From Phascolarctos cinereus (lineage: Eukaryota; Chordata; Mammalia; Diprotodontia; Phascolarctidae), in NCBI RefSeq assembly GCF_002099425.1, contig NW_018344068.1, positions 8,810,501 to 8,874,500 of the forward strand: DNA of 64,000 bases, written 5' to 3'. Made by a program: the position numbers and the translations under genes. Below the pieces are notes generated by a model. The model was not told the origin of the DNA. It saw only the letters and a program-made list of their open reading frames with translations, and ran no database searches. This document shows positions 50,552 through 64,000 of this stretch, piece by piece (position 1 is the first letter of the stretch; each line of letters opens with the position of its first letter).

Positions 50552-53242
50552 CTATTCCTTCTTGGCGCGGTCAGCAGCATCCAGGGCAGCCATGTTGCGT
50601 GCAGCAGTAACCAAGTGGATGGCACTGATGAGGGACTTGAGAAGAGCGATAGGAGTAGAGACCCAGAGTCCCATTCGGAACAGACCCACTGAACCCACTG
50701 CAAGAAGGCAGGAAAAAAGTCCAGTGCAGAGAGGGGATTGATAAAAGAGGAAGGAAAGAAGGAAGGAGTGAAGAAAATGAGATCAGAAAGCAAATTCAGT
50801 ATCTAATCAACTCCAATCTGCCCAACCAAAAAGAAATCTCCCCCTAGCTCCCACTCCCCATATCTTGTCCTCAGACCCTCCTCCTGGCCCCCATGTAGCA
50901 TCACCTCTGGGTTCATACCTAAGGGCCCTTCTGAGAAATTGAGCAAGTAAAGCAGACAGTAGAAAAATTCATTCCCAGCACACATGATGAACAGCACTGG
51001 CTGCAAGAAGAAGGCAAAATTCATGTTTCTAACTTGAATAGTGAGCTCACAAAATCTTTCTCTCTCTCTCAGACAGACAGACAGACATACACACACACAC
51101 AGTCACACACTTATATTTGTTCCAAAACCAGCTGAGACTCCAAAGAAAGGCAGGCTGTCTGGACACTGAGAATGGAGACTGGGGGCATGACCTGGATTGG
51201 GACTCACCCGTGAAGTATAGTAAAGTCGAAGGATAGGATTCCCTGTTAGGTCAATGGTTTTGTGGCTCTCACTGCCCCGGACCACTGAGCTGAAAGGGAA
51301 GACATGAGAACATCAAGTGTTAACTCTCCTACTCGACTTCTTACCCTGCCCCACCTCCCCAGGCTACTACCCATATTTCTCTGGATAACAGTGGCCACTA
51401 GCCCACGTACTCTCTCTTGCCTCCAAGCAAGAGAAGCCCATTCCCCAGCTAAGTATCTCTAGGGCTTCCTCTTTCTATCAGCCTCATCCCAAGTGAGCAC
51501 TAGCACCCCTCTGGAAGTAACTACGGCAAGATCAGCCGATAATGGGCCACACCCAAGACTACAATTTCTCAGCCCACAAGGAGTGGTGGTTGTAACCTGT
51601 GTAGGTGCAGCCAATGGCTGGCAACGTCTAGACTCATGCTGAGCTGGAAGAGCAGGGTGGCCCGAGGGTAGAGCAGAGCCAGATTTACCAGCAGACACAT
51701 GGTAGAACATCGATCAGTTAGCATGTCCAGCATCGCCCCAAACCGCGTCCCTAATTATGGGCGAAGGAAGAGAGCCAGTAGTTCAGGATGAAAACAATGG
51801 GAGTGAATGGACCAGCGCCTAAAGTTTGGTTGGACTCAGCATGCCCAGCATTGCTCCAAACCCACAGATGTGCAGCAACTGAGAACTCAAAGGTGTTCAT
51901 TCTTTCCTGGGCCCAGAGAAGACTATAAGTCAGAAAGAGCCTGCCAACTGAGATACTGATCCAAGAGGAGAGGATCAAGATTAGAAGGCATGATGGGTGG
52001 GTGAGAGGGTGTTCCACCATGTGGAAATGAAAAGAGCCCTGGATTTCAAGCCAGGGTTCTAGGTTTGAAACCCAGCTCTGTTATTTATCATCTGTATGAC
52101 CTTTGGAAAGTCACTCTCTGGGCCTCAATGTCATAGGTAAATAAGGACATTGGACTAGTTAGTCTATAAATACCCTTCCTAGTCTAAATCCTTACAGTAC
52201 TATCTCCCAACTATGCTCTAAACCAAGTCAAAAGTATGAGGTAAAACCAAGGTAAACAGAATCAGTCATCAAAGCCAGAGGTGGAAAAATGCCCTGAACC
52301 TAAGGCAAATAATCCAAAATCCAAAACCTTGAAAAAGACACTGAGCTAAAGATACCTACAACCCTCCAAATGTTATCTCACTCCTCCCCCTGGCTCCAGG
52401 AACACCTATCTTAATGGCTGCTGACTGATCAATGAAGCCACAGGAGGAATCCCCAGGGACAGAAATGCCCCGAACCTACCTTGCTCACTTAGTTCTATGT
52501 TTTAGACTCTAACTACCAGGGAGCTCTTTCTGAAAGCTGATAATCTAAACTCTTCCTGACATTAGTAGTGACAGACTATTCCCTCTGGTTCTGTCCTCGT
52601 TAGACACGGTGTCACCCCATTCAAAAGCACAGCCCTTCCCAAACCAAAGTCCTGACTTGGAGAGGGAGGAAATGGAGGCCTCTGAGGGGTGGGGGAAGTG
52701 GGGAACCTGGAAAGGGGGTAACTGCTGGACTCTTGGGAGTCCAGGGAGGAATGAAGGCTGGACATGCAGTCACCTTGATTCAGGGTCCTTGCTGCATGTC
52801 CGTCGAAGGCATCCAAGAGCCCACTTAGCAAGTAGAAGGAGGAGGCTGTGAATGGACAGTTGGGCATGAAGTAGAAAGAAATGAGGGCGAAGAGGATCCG
52901 GGCATAGCCTGAGGATAAGGGAACAAAGGGTTCAGAGCACTGGAACAAATTTGAGTAACAGGAAAAAAAAAAGGCTCGCTGGAAGTGGAGCCTGGCCAAA
53001 CCCCACAAAGACACGGGGGGGAAACTGAGGCCCGGAGATGGGAACCCACTTACCCAAGGTCACGCATCGAGTTCGGGACAGAGCTAGCGCCAGAACCCAA
53101 GACTGGCGGACCAAAGGAATCCCCTTCCTGGGCCAGGCTCCGCCCTCGCCCTCCCCGGGGCCCGGGCCGTGGCTCGCGGTCCGTGCCCGACGGACTCACC
53201 GATGAGATTGGGCACAAACAGAAAGATGTTTTCTTCCGGCAT
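50552..53242 (-). CDS. CDIPT: CDP-diacylglycerol-inositol 3-phosphatidyltransferase (phosphatidylinositol synthase)
   Basis: CDIPT makes phosphatidylinositol from CDP-diacylglycerol and myo-inositol in the endoplasmic reticulum membrane. Minus-strand coding exons are 53242-53200, 52908-52774, 51750-51597, 51289-51208, 51000-50919 and 50697-50552, giving 213 residues, the human length. The CDP-alcohol phosphotransferase signature DG(x)2AR(x)8G(x)3D(x)3D is intact across the exon 2/3 junction (DAFDGHAARTLNQG, then TRFGAMLDMLTD). Hydrophobic helices surround it, and the C-terminus ends DAADRAKKE, a dilysine-like ER signal (human KKK). The start MPEENIFLFVPNLIG matches human MPDENIFLFVPNLIG. It converges on MVP and lies tail-away from CDIPTOS, as expected. 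Exon 3 has a poor polypyrimidine tract (CATAATTAG), but homology fixes it. Confidence 0.97.
52030..52185 (+). mobile_element. MIR-type SINE
   Basis: AGAGCCCTGGATTTCAAGCC, TAGGTTTGAAACCCAGCTCTG, TGACCTTTGGAAAGTCAC in MIR order, in CDIPT intron 2. Confidence 0.7.
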
Positions 53243-53700
53243 CTCGGCGGGGCGTGGACAGCCGGCCTCTCGCAAGGGGGATGGGAAGTGGTCCCCCGCC
53301 TAGCCAGCTGAGCAAGCCCTGGCCCCCGGCTCTTGCTCGGCCCCTCTCCTCCGCCCCTCGGGACGTCCCGGCGCCGCAGCTGCGCAGCCCCTCCCTCCGC
53401 CCCGGTGCATCAGCAGCTCCGGGGTCGCAAGGGACCCCGCGGCCCCAGTCCCGGGCGAGACCCAGATGTGCAAGCCCCCCCCGTCGTCCCAGGCATCCGC
53501 CGGTCCAGGTGTGCAGCCGCCGGCGCCTCGCCTGCCTTCCTGCTGCAGGGGTGCAGGTCCCCTAGGCTGCTCGCTCGGGACCCCGAGAAGGGTTCAAGGT
53601 CATTCCTCTCCACCCTTTTTCCAGTCGTCACAACACCAGCTGTGCGGGGGGAAAGCCCCCCGTGTCCCGGAAATCTGCTCTTCCGCCCGTGCTGACGCAA
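53050..53700. promoter_or_regulatory. CDIPT: CpG island and promoter of CDIPT
   Basis: CpG-dense sequence with GC boxes covers the CDIPT first exon and about 450 bp upstream. No TATA box is evident. Long open frames on both strands here are a by-product of GC content. Confidence 0.7.
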
Positions 53701-54335
53701 AATTGGAGGCCAAAAAAATGGCTTCTATCCCTTTAAGAACTGCCCGCTTCCTTTCCTTTTCTTCCCTCCGCCTCTTTCTACGGGTTTGTACCAAGTTCAG
53801 AGTGGGGAGGAGGGTACGCACACAGAGAGTAGGAATGAGTCGTAAACTCAGAACGGAAAAAGGTACCAAAGGGAAGTTAGGTAAGAAGACTATGAACTAC
53901 TTTTAATTTTGTGTGAGCATATTTTCTTAGAGAGGAGTAAGAGAAGACGTATTCCACCAAAACGACCCTCCAAAACCCCTACCGGACGGTCCATTTGGTT
54001 CAGTCCTGAATCATTCCTTTCCTCCAACCCCGACTCCTCCCAGCCTTTTCATCCTCTTTTGGTCTCAGACGCTCTTGTGCATCGAGGTGGCAGCTAGAGG
54101 GTCAGGAAGAAGCTTTAGACTAGAGGGAGCTGACTCTATAGATCGCCCCCTAGCGCTGAAAGGATACTATTCTTCCAATATCAAAGCCCATTACAGGGAT
54201 AAATAATCCTCCCTGCCCTGGAAGCGGATTAGTTTTCCCCCGGCAGATGATGCCCTACCGGAGAAGAAAGAAAGGGATGCCGGGAAAAAAAAAAAAAGAT
54301 GACTTCAGATTTGACTTGTAGAACTCAAAGGGGCT

Positions 54336-54458
54336 GTTTCCTAGCAACACGCTGCGGAGCTCCCTCAGCCTGCGTGGTTCCCGGGGTAACCTCCCCGTGC
54401 CACTCTTCCCCTCCCCCTTCCATCCTCTCAGCCCTCTGCGTCCGGTACCCATAGCAAC
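54336..54458 (+). promoter_or_regulatory. Cluster of three RFX X-box-like motifs
   Basis: GTTTCCTAGCAAC (54336-54348), GTTCCCGGGGTAAC (54377-54390) and GTACCCATAGCAAC (54445-54458) each fit GTNRCC(0-3N)RGYAAC with one mismatch, at the same (fourth) position. They lie 400-520 bp upstream of the CDIPTOS start codon. RFX factors drive ciliary and testis genes in animals. Confidence 0.5.
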
Positions 54459-54861
54459 AGCACCGGCGGGGCAACGAGAAAGACCTCCCCGTCTCGCCCC
54501 TCCCGGGCTATAGGCAATTTCTACCTAACATCAGGTCGGGAAATGGGAAACTGGACCCTTGGGTTTGGGAAAGGATCCTGAAGACTGGGGGGAAAGGGGG
54601 ACTAGAGCGAAGGGACCAAATTGAGGAAAGGGAGGGGTCAGCTGACGGAAGGGGGAATGGAAAAATGACTCGGGATGGTCTGGATGCTCTTTGGTCGGAG
54701 AAATAGAGGGACTGTTTGTGTGTTAATCTGTTGGAGAAAGGAGGTTTATCCAAAATAACTGATAATGGGATGGTTTCAGGCTCTGCCCCGCCCAACCCCT
54801 TAAAAAAAAGTGGGATGACTTCCCATCTTAATCCTACCTCACTTTACCTGTTCACAGGGGG

Positions 54862-57410
54862 ATGGAGTCCAGTCCTTCAGGGCCTCAGGAGAAAAAGGGC
54901 ACTCGACATTCGTACAATTCTGCTACACCAGCTGTGAGTGTTGTGGGAGGACTGAAAGGGAAGGGGGGCAGTTCCTTCCACCAAATCAATCATCTCACCT
55001 GGTCCCCTCAACTTTCATCCCTCCTGCAAGATTATCACCAGGTCTGAGGAGTATTTGGCTCGTGTCAGCACAGAACTTGCCAACGAGGCCCTGATGGGAG
55101 CCCAATATACAATGAGCCCTGATGTGCCCAAGGAACTGAAAAAACTGGACCAGGGAACTCAGATGTCTCGACAGGGTGATGCCTGCGCTAATACAGTGCC
55201 TTGCTCTCTAGCCCCTAAGTCTTCTCCCTAGGAACCCTGGCAGCCCCTCCCGTAGATGCCACTTCCACCTAACATCACCTTTACACACAACTTTGCAAGC
55301 ACTTGTGTTTCTTTTCCTTATTCTCAATCTCACTTCCCACCCCACTGGCTAGCCATTCCAACCCCTTCTTCTCTTTCTGGTCACAGAGAGAGGGGCACTC
55401 TTTCTAACCAGGGCCTATGTTTTCAGTGCTGCCAACCACTCGGACCAAGGGCACAGATCCTCGGTGAGAGTCCCTGAGGGGAAATGTCACATCTCAGGGC
55501 ACCAGGGAATTGTAAAGAGAAACAATAATATTGTTATGCAGTGCTTTTACCATTTGTTTTCCTCATAACAATCTTGTGAGGTTGAGAGTGCAAGTATTAT
55601 CTTCCCCATTTTACAGATAAGAGAAAAATGCTAAGTGACTTGCTCACAGGTCTAGTGCCAGAGCCAGGCCTTGAAGCTAGGTCTTCAGGCTTCAAGTTCA
55701 GGGCCTTGTATCACAAGGGAAGAGGGAAATGAGAAATCACCTTGGGGAGGAGATCTTGTGAAGAACTGTAGGTGGGAGGGAACTACCATGTTTTCAAGAG
55801 GGAACAGCTGGGCAGCTCTCCACCAAGAAATTCATTTTTTTCCCCTCCATCCTTATCCTTTTTTCTTCTTCTTTGTAGTTCTGACAGAAACAGGACCAGA
55901 AACAAAACTCATCTCCTGCCATCCAGAGAGATAGTATGTGATAGGTTACTTGGGTCCCCTCTCTTCCCACTGGTTGGGCCCCATTGAGAGCTAGGAGAAG
56001 TGGTAGACTGCAGAAAAGGATGTGAAAGGGAGAAGATTCTTATGCCTTCTCATCTGGGAGCGGAAACTACAGGAATTCTCCTACCCTAGAATAAGAAAGA
56101 TTATACTTCAGATCCCAGAAACATACCAAGCCCCTCTTCTTTCTGGTAATGTTCCAGGTTGAAGATTTTAAAGATGACAAGGTAAAATTGCTGAAGTCAA
56201 AAGAGAAAGACCTATCCCAACACAAGCAGGTGAGAGAGAACCTGGTCTCCTTATTCTGTCCCCAGGCTAGCACCTGGGATAGAGTTTTGCATCAATTTTT
56301 CACCCTTCCTAGGTAGAGACTGTGCAGCAGGAGGAAACTCTAGGTGGGACCAAGTTTTTGACTACTCGCCGGCCTGCTTGTCAGCCCTCTACAGATCCAG
56401 AAAGCCTCTCTTCCCTTACCTCCAGGAAAGAGCAAGGAAATATCAAGGTACTTTGAACTGTGGGTGCAACATTTTAAGATAGATTCAAAGGTACATTAAC
56501 AAAGTAGAATTCACCCAAAGAAAGGTGACCAGGATCAGGATGGGCCTGGAAACTATTCTTATATGTAGCTCTTGAAGGAACTAAGTCTGTCTAGCTTGGA
56601 AGAGAATAGACTTGGGGAGAGATATGAAACTTGACTTCATAGATTTGAAGTACTATCATCTGGAAGAGGGAATAGCTGTATTCTGTATTACTATAGAGGG
56701 AAGAAATAGACTCAATGGAAGGAAGTGACAGAGAGACAGATTCCCATTTAGGAAGGATTTTCCATCAGAACTGCCCACCAGCTGCCTCAAAAAGCTCTGG
56801 GTTACTAGAAGTGTTGAAGTAAAGACTGGATGACCATCTCTCAAAGAGGTTGTAGGTGAGATTTCTTCATTAGGGGATGTTAGGCTAAATGACCTACAAA
56901 ACCCTTCTACCACTAAGATTCTTTGGGGGTGGTGTTTGGTTTTGTTGTTTTGTTTTTTTTTTGGCGGGTTGGGGGGGAATTGCCCAGATACATAGGATCT
57001 AGGTTTGTGGTAATAATATGGGAGGAATGAGCAAAAGGTCAGGAAAAGATGGGGAAAAATTATAGGATAGGAAAAATAAGTCACTTCTCCCATCTTAAGG
57101 ATTAAAGAGTACTTTCCTCAGGATGCTTTAGAAGCAGATATTCTTCTGCCTTGGACTTTTGATCCAAGAAGCAACTTTGCCTATACAAGGCAAAGCAGAG
57201 GGAGCTCACACTTCCTCTCCTCTTTTTCTTCTCTCCCCTCAGAACATGGCTCACAGTCCCATTCTTAACAGTTCATCTGACAAATCCCAGGATGGACTCC
57301 TGGCTATGAGCATCACCATCCCTGAGGCCCAAAGACGATCTCAAACAAAAATAACGTTCTTCTTCACCCCCTTCTGCTCGGCCATGACACCAGCAGGAAA
57401 CAGACACTAA
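54862..57410 (+). CDS. CDIPTOS: Probable CDIPTOS protein (CDIPT opposite strand), intact
   Basis: Seven exons join in a single 227-codon frame: 54862-54933, 55031-55175, 55427-55463, 55879-55933, 56158-56229, 56313-56447 and 57243-57410. All introns are GT-AG, and the phases (0,1,2,0,0,0) agree. The acceptor at 54857 implies at least one noncoding upstream exon. The product is hydrophilic, without signal peptide or membrane helix. Charged, helix-prone parts (ITRSEEYLARVSTELANEAL; KDDKVKLLKSKEKDLSQHKQ) suggest a coiled coil. The stop codon overlaps the poly(A) signal. Position, opposite to CDIPT and before SEZ6L2, identifies it as the gene called CDIPTOSP (a pseudogene) in human. Function is unknown; the symbol rests on synteny, not on remembered protein sequence. 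Confidence 0.75.
55510..55700 (-). mobile_element. MIR SINE
   Basis: Reverse MIR in CDIPTOS intron 3: TATTATCTTCCCCATTTTACAG, ATGCTAAGTGACTTGCTCAC, AGCCAGGCCTTGAAGCTAGG. Confidence 0.75.
56490..56935 (+). mobile_element. CR1/L3-type LINE 3' end
   Basis: In forward orientation: AGGTGACCAGGATCAGGATG, CTTGAAGGAACTAAGTCTG, TTAGGCTAAATGACCTACAA and a CTAAGATTCTTTG end like the ATTCTRTG repeats of CR1. It fills much of the last CDIPTOS intron. Confidence 0.65.
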
Positions 57411-57414
57411 TAAA
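57409..57414 (+). terminator. CDIPTOS: CDIPTOS polyadenylation signal overlapping the stop codon
   Basis: The sequence CACTAATAAAG holds the stop TAA (57408-57410) and AATAAA (57409-57414). The 3' UTR would be only about 15-30 bases. Confidence 0.75.
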
Positions 57415-57429
57415 GAGACGGGGACCCCT

Positions 57430-57940
57430 GCCTTCCCCTTCCTCAATTCAGGCAATGCTATGGTCTGACCATCTCTAAGGAGGGTGATGAATGGGATACA
57501 GTGCCGCTGGTGCAAGGGAGGGAAGGGAACAGGGAATTCACCCATCTTTGAGGAGTTCCTCAGCTGTATATGATCTACAAGGTAGATTGTCTAGGTCACA
57601 TGACATTACTATTGAACCACAGGCTACCCCTCCACAACCAGCTTGCTGGAAAAAGGCAAATTCCATTTTTTATAGTAGCATTCATCAAAGCTCAGTATCA
57701 CAAAAAAAGGATAGATATTATGAACCACCATCATATAACTTAATCCCTAAAGAGAATGAAAAGTGTTTGTGCACTATTCAGTATTACAGATTATCTGCTG
57801 GGGTGTTTTTTTTTATCTAGTATTATTGATAATCTGCTATTTTGAATTATCTGTTCCTTTGAATTCCCTAGTTTGGGATCATCTCTCCCAGAGTTTCCCT
57901 CCATTATTAATGTTGTCAGTTGAGGGTTGGCTATAGAGCT
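57430..57940. other. CDIPTOS-SEZ6L2 spacer, first part
   Basis: No gene or clear repeat is visible. The last 150 bp are T-rich. Confidence 0.4.
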
Positions 57941-57949
57941 TTAAACTCT

Positions 57950-58180
57950 AGGGATGAGAGAAGTTCTTGGCTCTCCTCAAGCCATTATGGTGGAATGGAA
58001 TGAATACCAACTACACAAGGAATCAGGGGACCTTATTTCTAGTTCCAGCTCTGCTCTAAATCAGTGTGTGGCCTTGTACAAGTCACTTTCCTTTTCTAGG
58101 CCTCTTTTTTCTCAGCCGTACAATATAGTGGTGAGATTGGATGATCTAGAAGTTCCCTTTTCATTCTCCCAGCCCCATTT
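57950..58180 (+). mobile_element. MIR-type SINE
   Basis: CTAGTTCCAGCTCTGCTCTAA, GTGTGGCCTTGTACAAGTCAC and GAGATTGGATGATCTAGAAG in MIR order between the two genes. Confidence 0.7.
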
Positions 58181-58379
58181 CTCTCTGAAGGGCTGTTGCT
58201 GTTAGATCTTTAGTTAGAGTTCAAAGGGCATTCTCTCCAAACCTCAGTTGAACCTAGTCAGCTTCCATAAGAGTGGGTCTTATTTTTGCATTCTCCCAAC
58301 AAACACTGCTCCTCCCTCTTCCCACTTATAAGCTGCCCCCACCATAACACTGGGCCCAGTTACAAATGGTGATTTTCTG

Positions 58380-58385
58380 TTTATT
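58380..58385 (-). terminator. SEZ6L2: SEZ6L2 distal polyadenylation signal
   Basis: TTTATT on the plus strand is AATAAA on the minus strand, about 760 bp after the SEZ6L2 stop. A second hexamer nearer the stop lies at 58961-58966. Confidence 0.5.
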
Positions 58386-58960
58386 GCTTGAAAACAAAAA
58401 TCCAGAAGCCAGAAGGGGTAAAGGGTAGAATTGGGAGAACCTGGAGGTAAGGAGGGACTGCAGGAGATAGGGGGTCATTTCCCTAGCCCTCCTACTCTTA
58501 CTCTGCCTAGCATAAGGACTAGAGCTATTGGGCAAAAGGGACTGGTTGGAACTCTTGGCTTGAGGAAGCAGTGGGTGAGGGTAGAGCAAAAGGGAAGGCC
58601 AAGAATGGACTGTGCTGGTGGGACAGGAATTTGTGTGGCCAGGGAACTGGCAAGCAATGAGAGCAACCAGAGGGCAGGGAAAATGGTGTCATGCCCTCTG
58701 ATATCGACCCCTGGGGACCATTACCTGGTGGTAGCCACAGGGGCAAGTAGGTCAGGACCTGGACTAAGGGATATTACCCCTTTCCCCTTACAATTGACCT
58801 CAGTACTGAGCAATCAAGAGACAGCCCTGTATTTTAGGGCTGGGGAGCCAGATAATGGGTATAGGAGGCAAAAGAAAGGACCCCCTGCATTTGGCAACAG
58901 AGAAAAAGGATGACTTGGGAGGCAGGATGCTGGCTTATTTACCAGAGGATCTCCAGGGTG

Positions 58961-58966
58961 TTTATT
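58961..58966 (-). terminator. SEZ6L2: SEZ6L2 proximal polyadenylation signal
   Basis: AATAAA on the minus strand (AATAAACACCCTGGAGATCC), about 180 bases after the stop. Which of the two sites dominates cannot be told from sequence. Confidence 0.5.
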
Positions 58967-59143
58967 GTCCTTAATGGGGTCTTAGAGTATTTACAAGGAG
59001 GGGAAGGGAGAAGCATGAGGTGGTGAGAGCTGGAAGTGGAGGGTCCAGTTCCCTTTACTTCCTCCCTCCCCCTTCCCAGGTTGGTCTGAGTGGGGGGGGC
59101 ATCAGGAAGGGACACCCAAAGGTCCTGCTCCCTCCATTGGTTC

Positions 59144-64000
<4,857 letters not shown>

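Noticed and set aside
53254-53906. Overlapping frames up to 146 codons upstream of CDIPT
   Set aside because: They coincide with the CpG island and 5' flank; no conserved protein is visible and composition explains them.
54862-57410. CDIPTOS as a broken pseudogene
   Set aside because: At first exon 2 (phase 1) did not join exon 5 (phase 0), but micro-exons at 55427-55463 and 55879-55933 restore the frame exactly.

Overview
This is vertebrate nuclear DNA, almost certainly from a marsupial. Genes are split by long GT-AG introns and carry CpG-island promoters. The introns hold L1, L2, MIR and CR1/L3 remnants together with many copies of a tRNA-derived SINE that opens with GGGGCAGCTAGGTGG and is followed by the box TTCAAATC. 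That SINE, a Charlie-like hAT miniature element and several other families here are typical of marsupials. The gene order (MAZ, PRRT2, PAGR1, MVP, CDIPT, CDIPTOS, SEZ6L2) is the conserved block at human 16p11.2, in the same order and orientations. Species is not resolved.

Layout. 1-200: 3' end of MAZ. 1080-6040: PRRT2 (+), a presynaptic membrane protein. 6330-9030: PAGR1 (+), a subunit of the KMT2C/KMT2D complex. 9385-46914: MVP (+), the major vault protein, with 14 coding exons that I could join in frame; its 10 kb first intron and its introns 3 and 12 are packed with nested retroelements. 46930-49870: spacer between two converging genes. 49877-53242: CDIPT (-), phosphatidylinositol synthase, six coding exons. 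53050-53700: its CpG island. 54858-57414: an intact seven-exon gene (+) that I take to be CDIPTOS, known as a pseudogene in human. 58380-64000: the 3' part of SEZ6L2 (-), ten exons running off the right edge.

The genes are independent housekeeping or neuronal loci that share a conserved neighbourhood; they are not an operon or a single system. I found no CRISPR array, phage or bacterial-type system. The most interesting points are the intact CDIPTOS reading frame whose stop codon overlaps its polyadenylation signal, a GC-AG intron in MVP, a SINE whose target-site duplication contains the MVP stop codon, an octapeptide expansion in PRRT2, a full-length 7SL RNA retropseudogene, RFX-like X-boxes upstream of PRRT2 and CDIPTOS, and several multi-layer transposon nests with clean target-site duplications.
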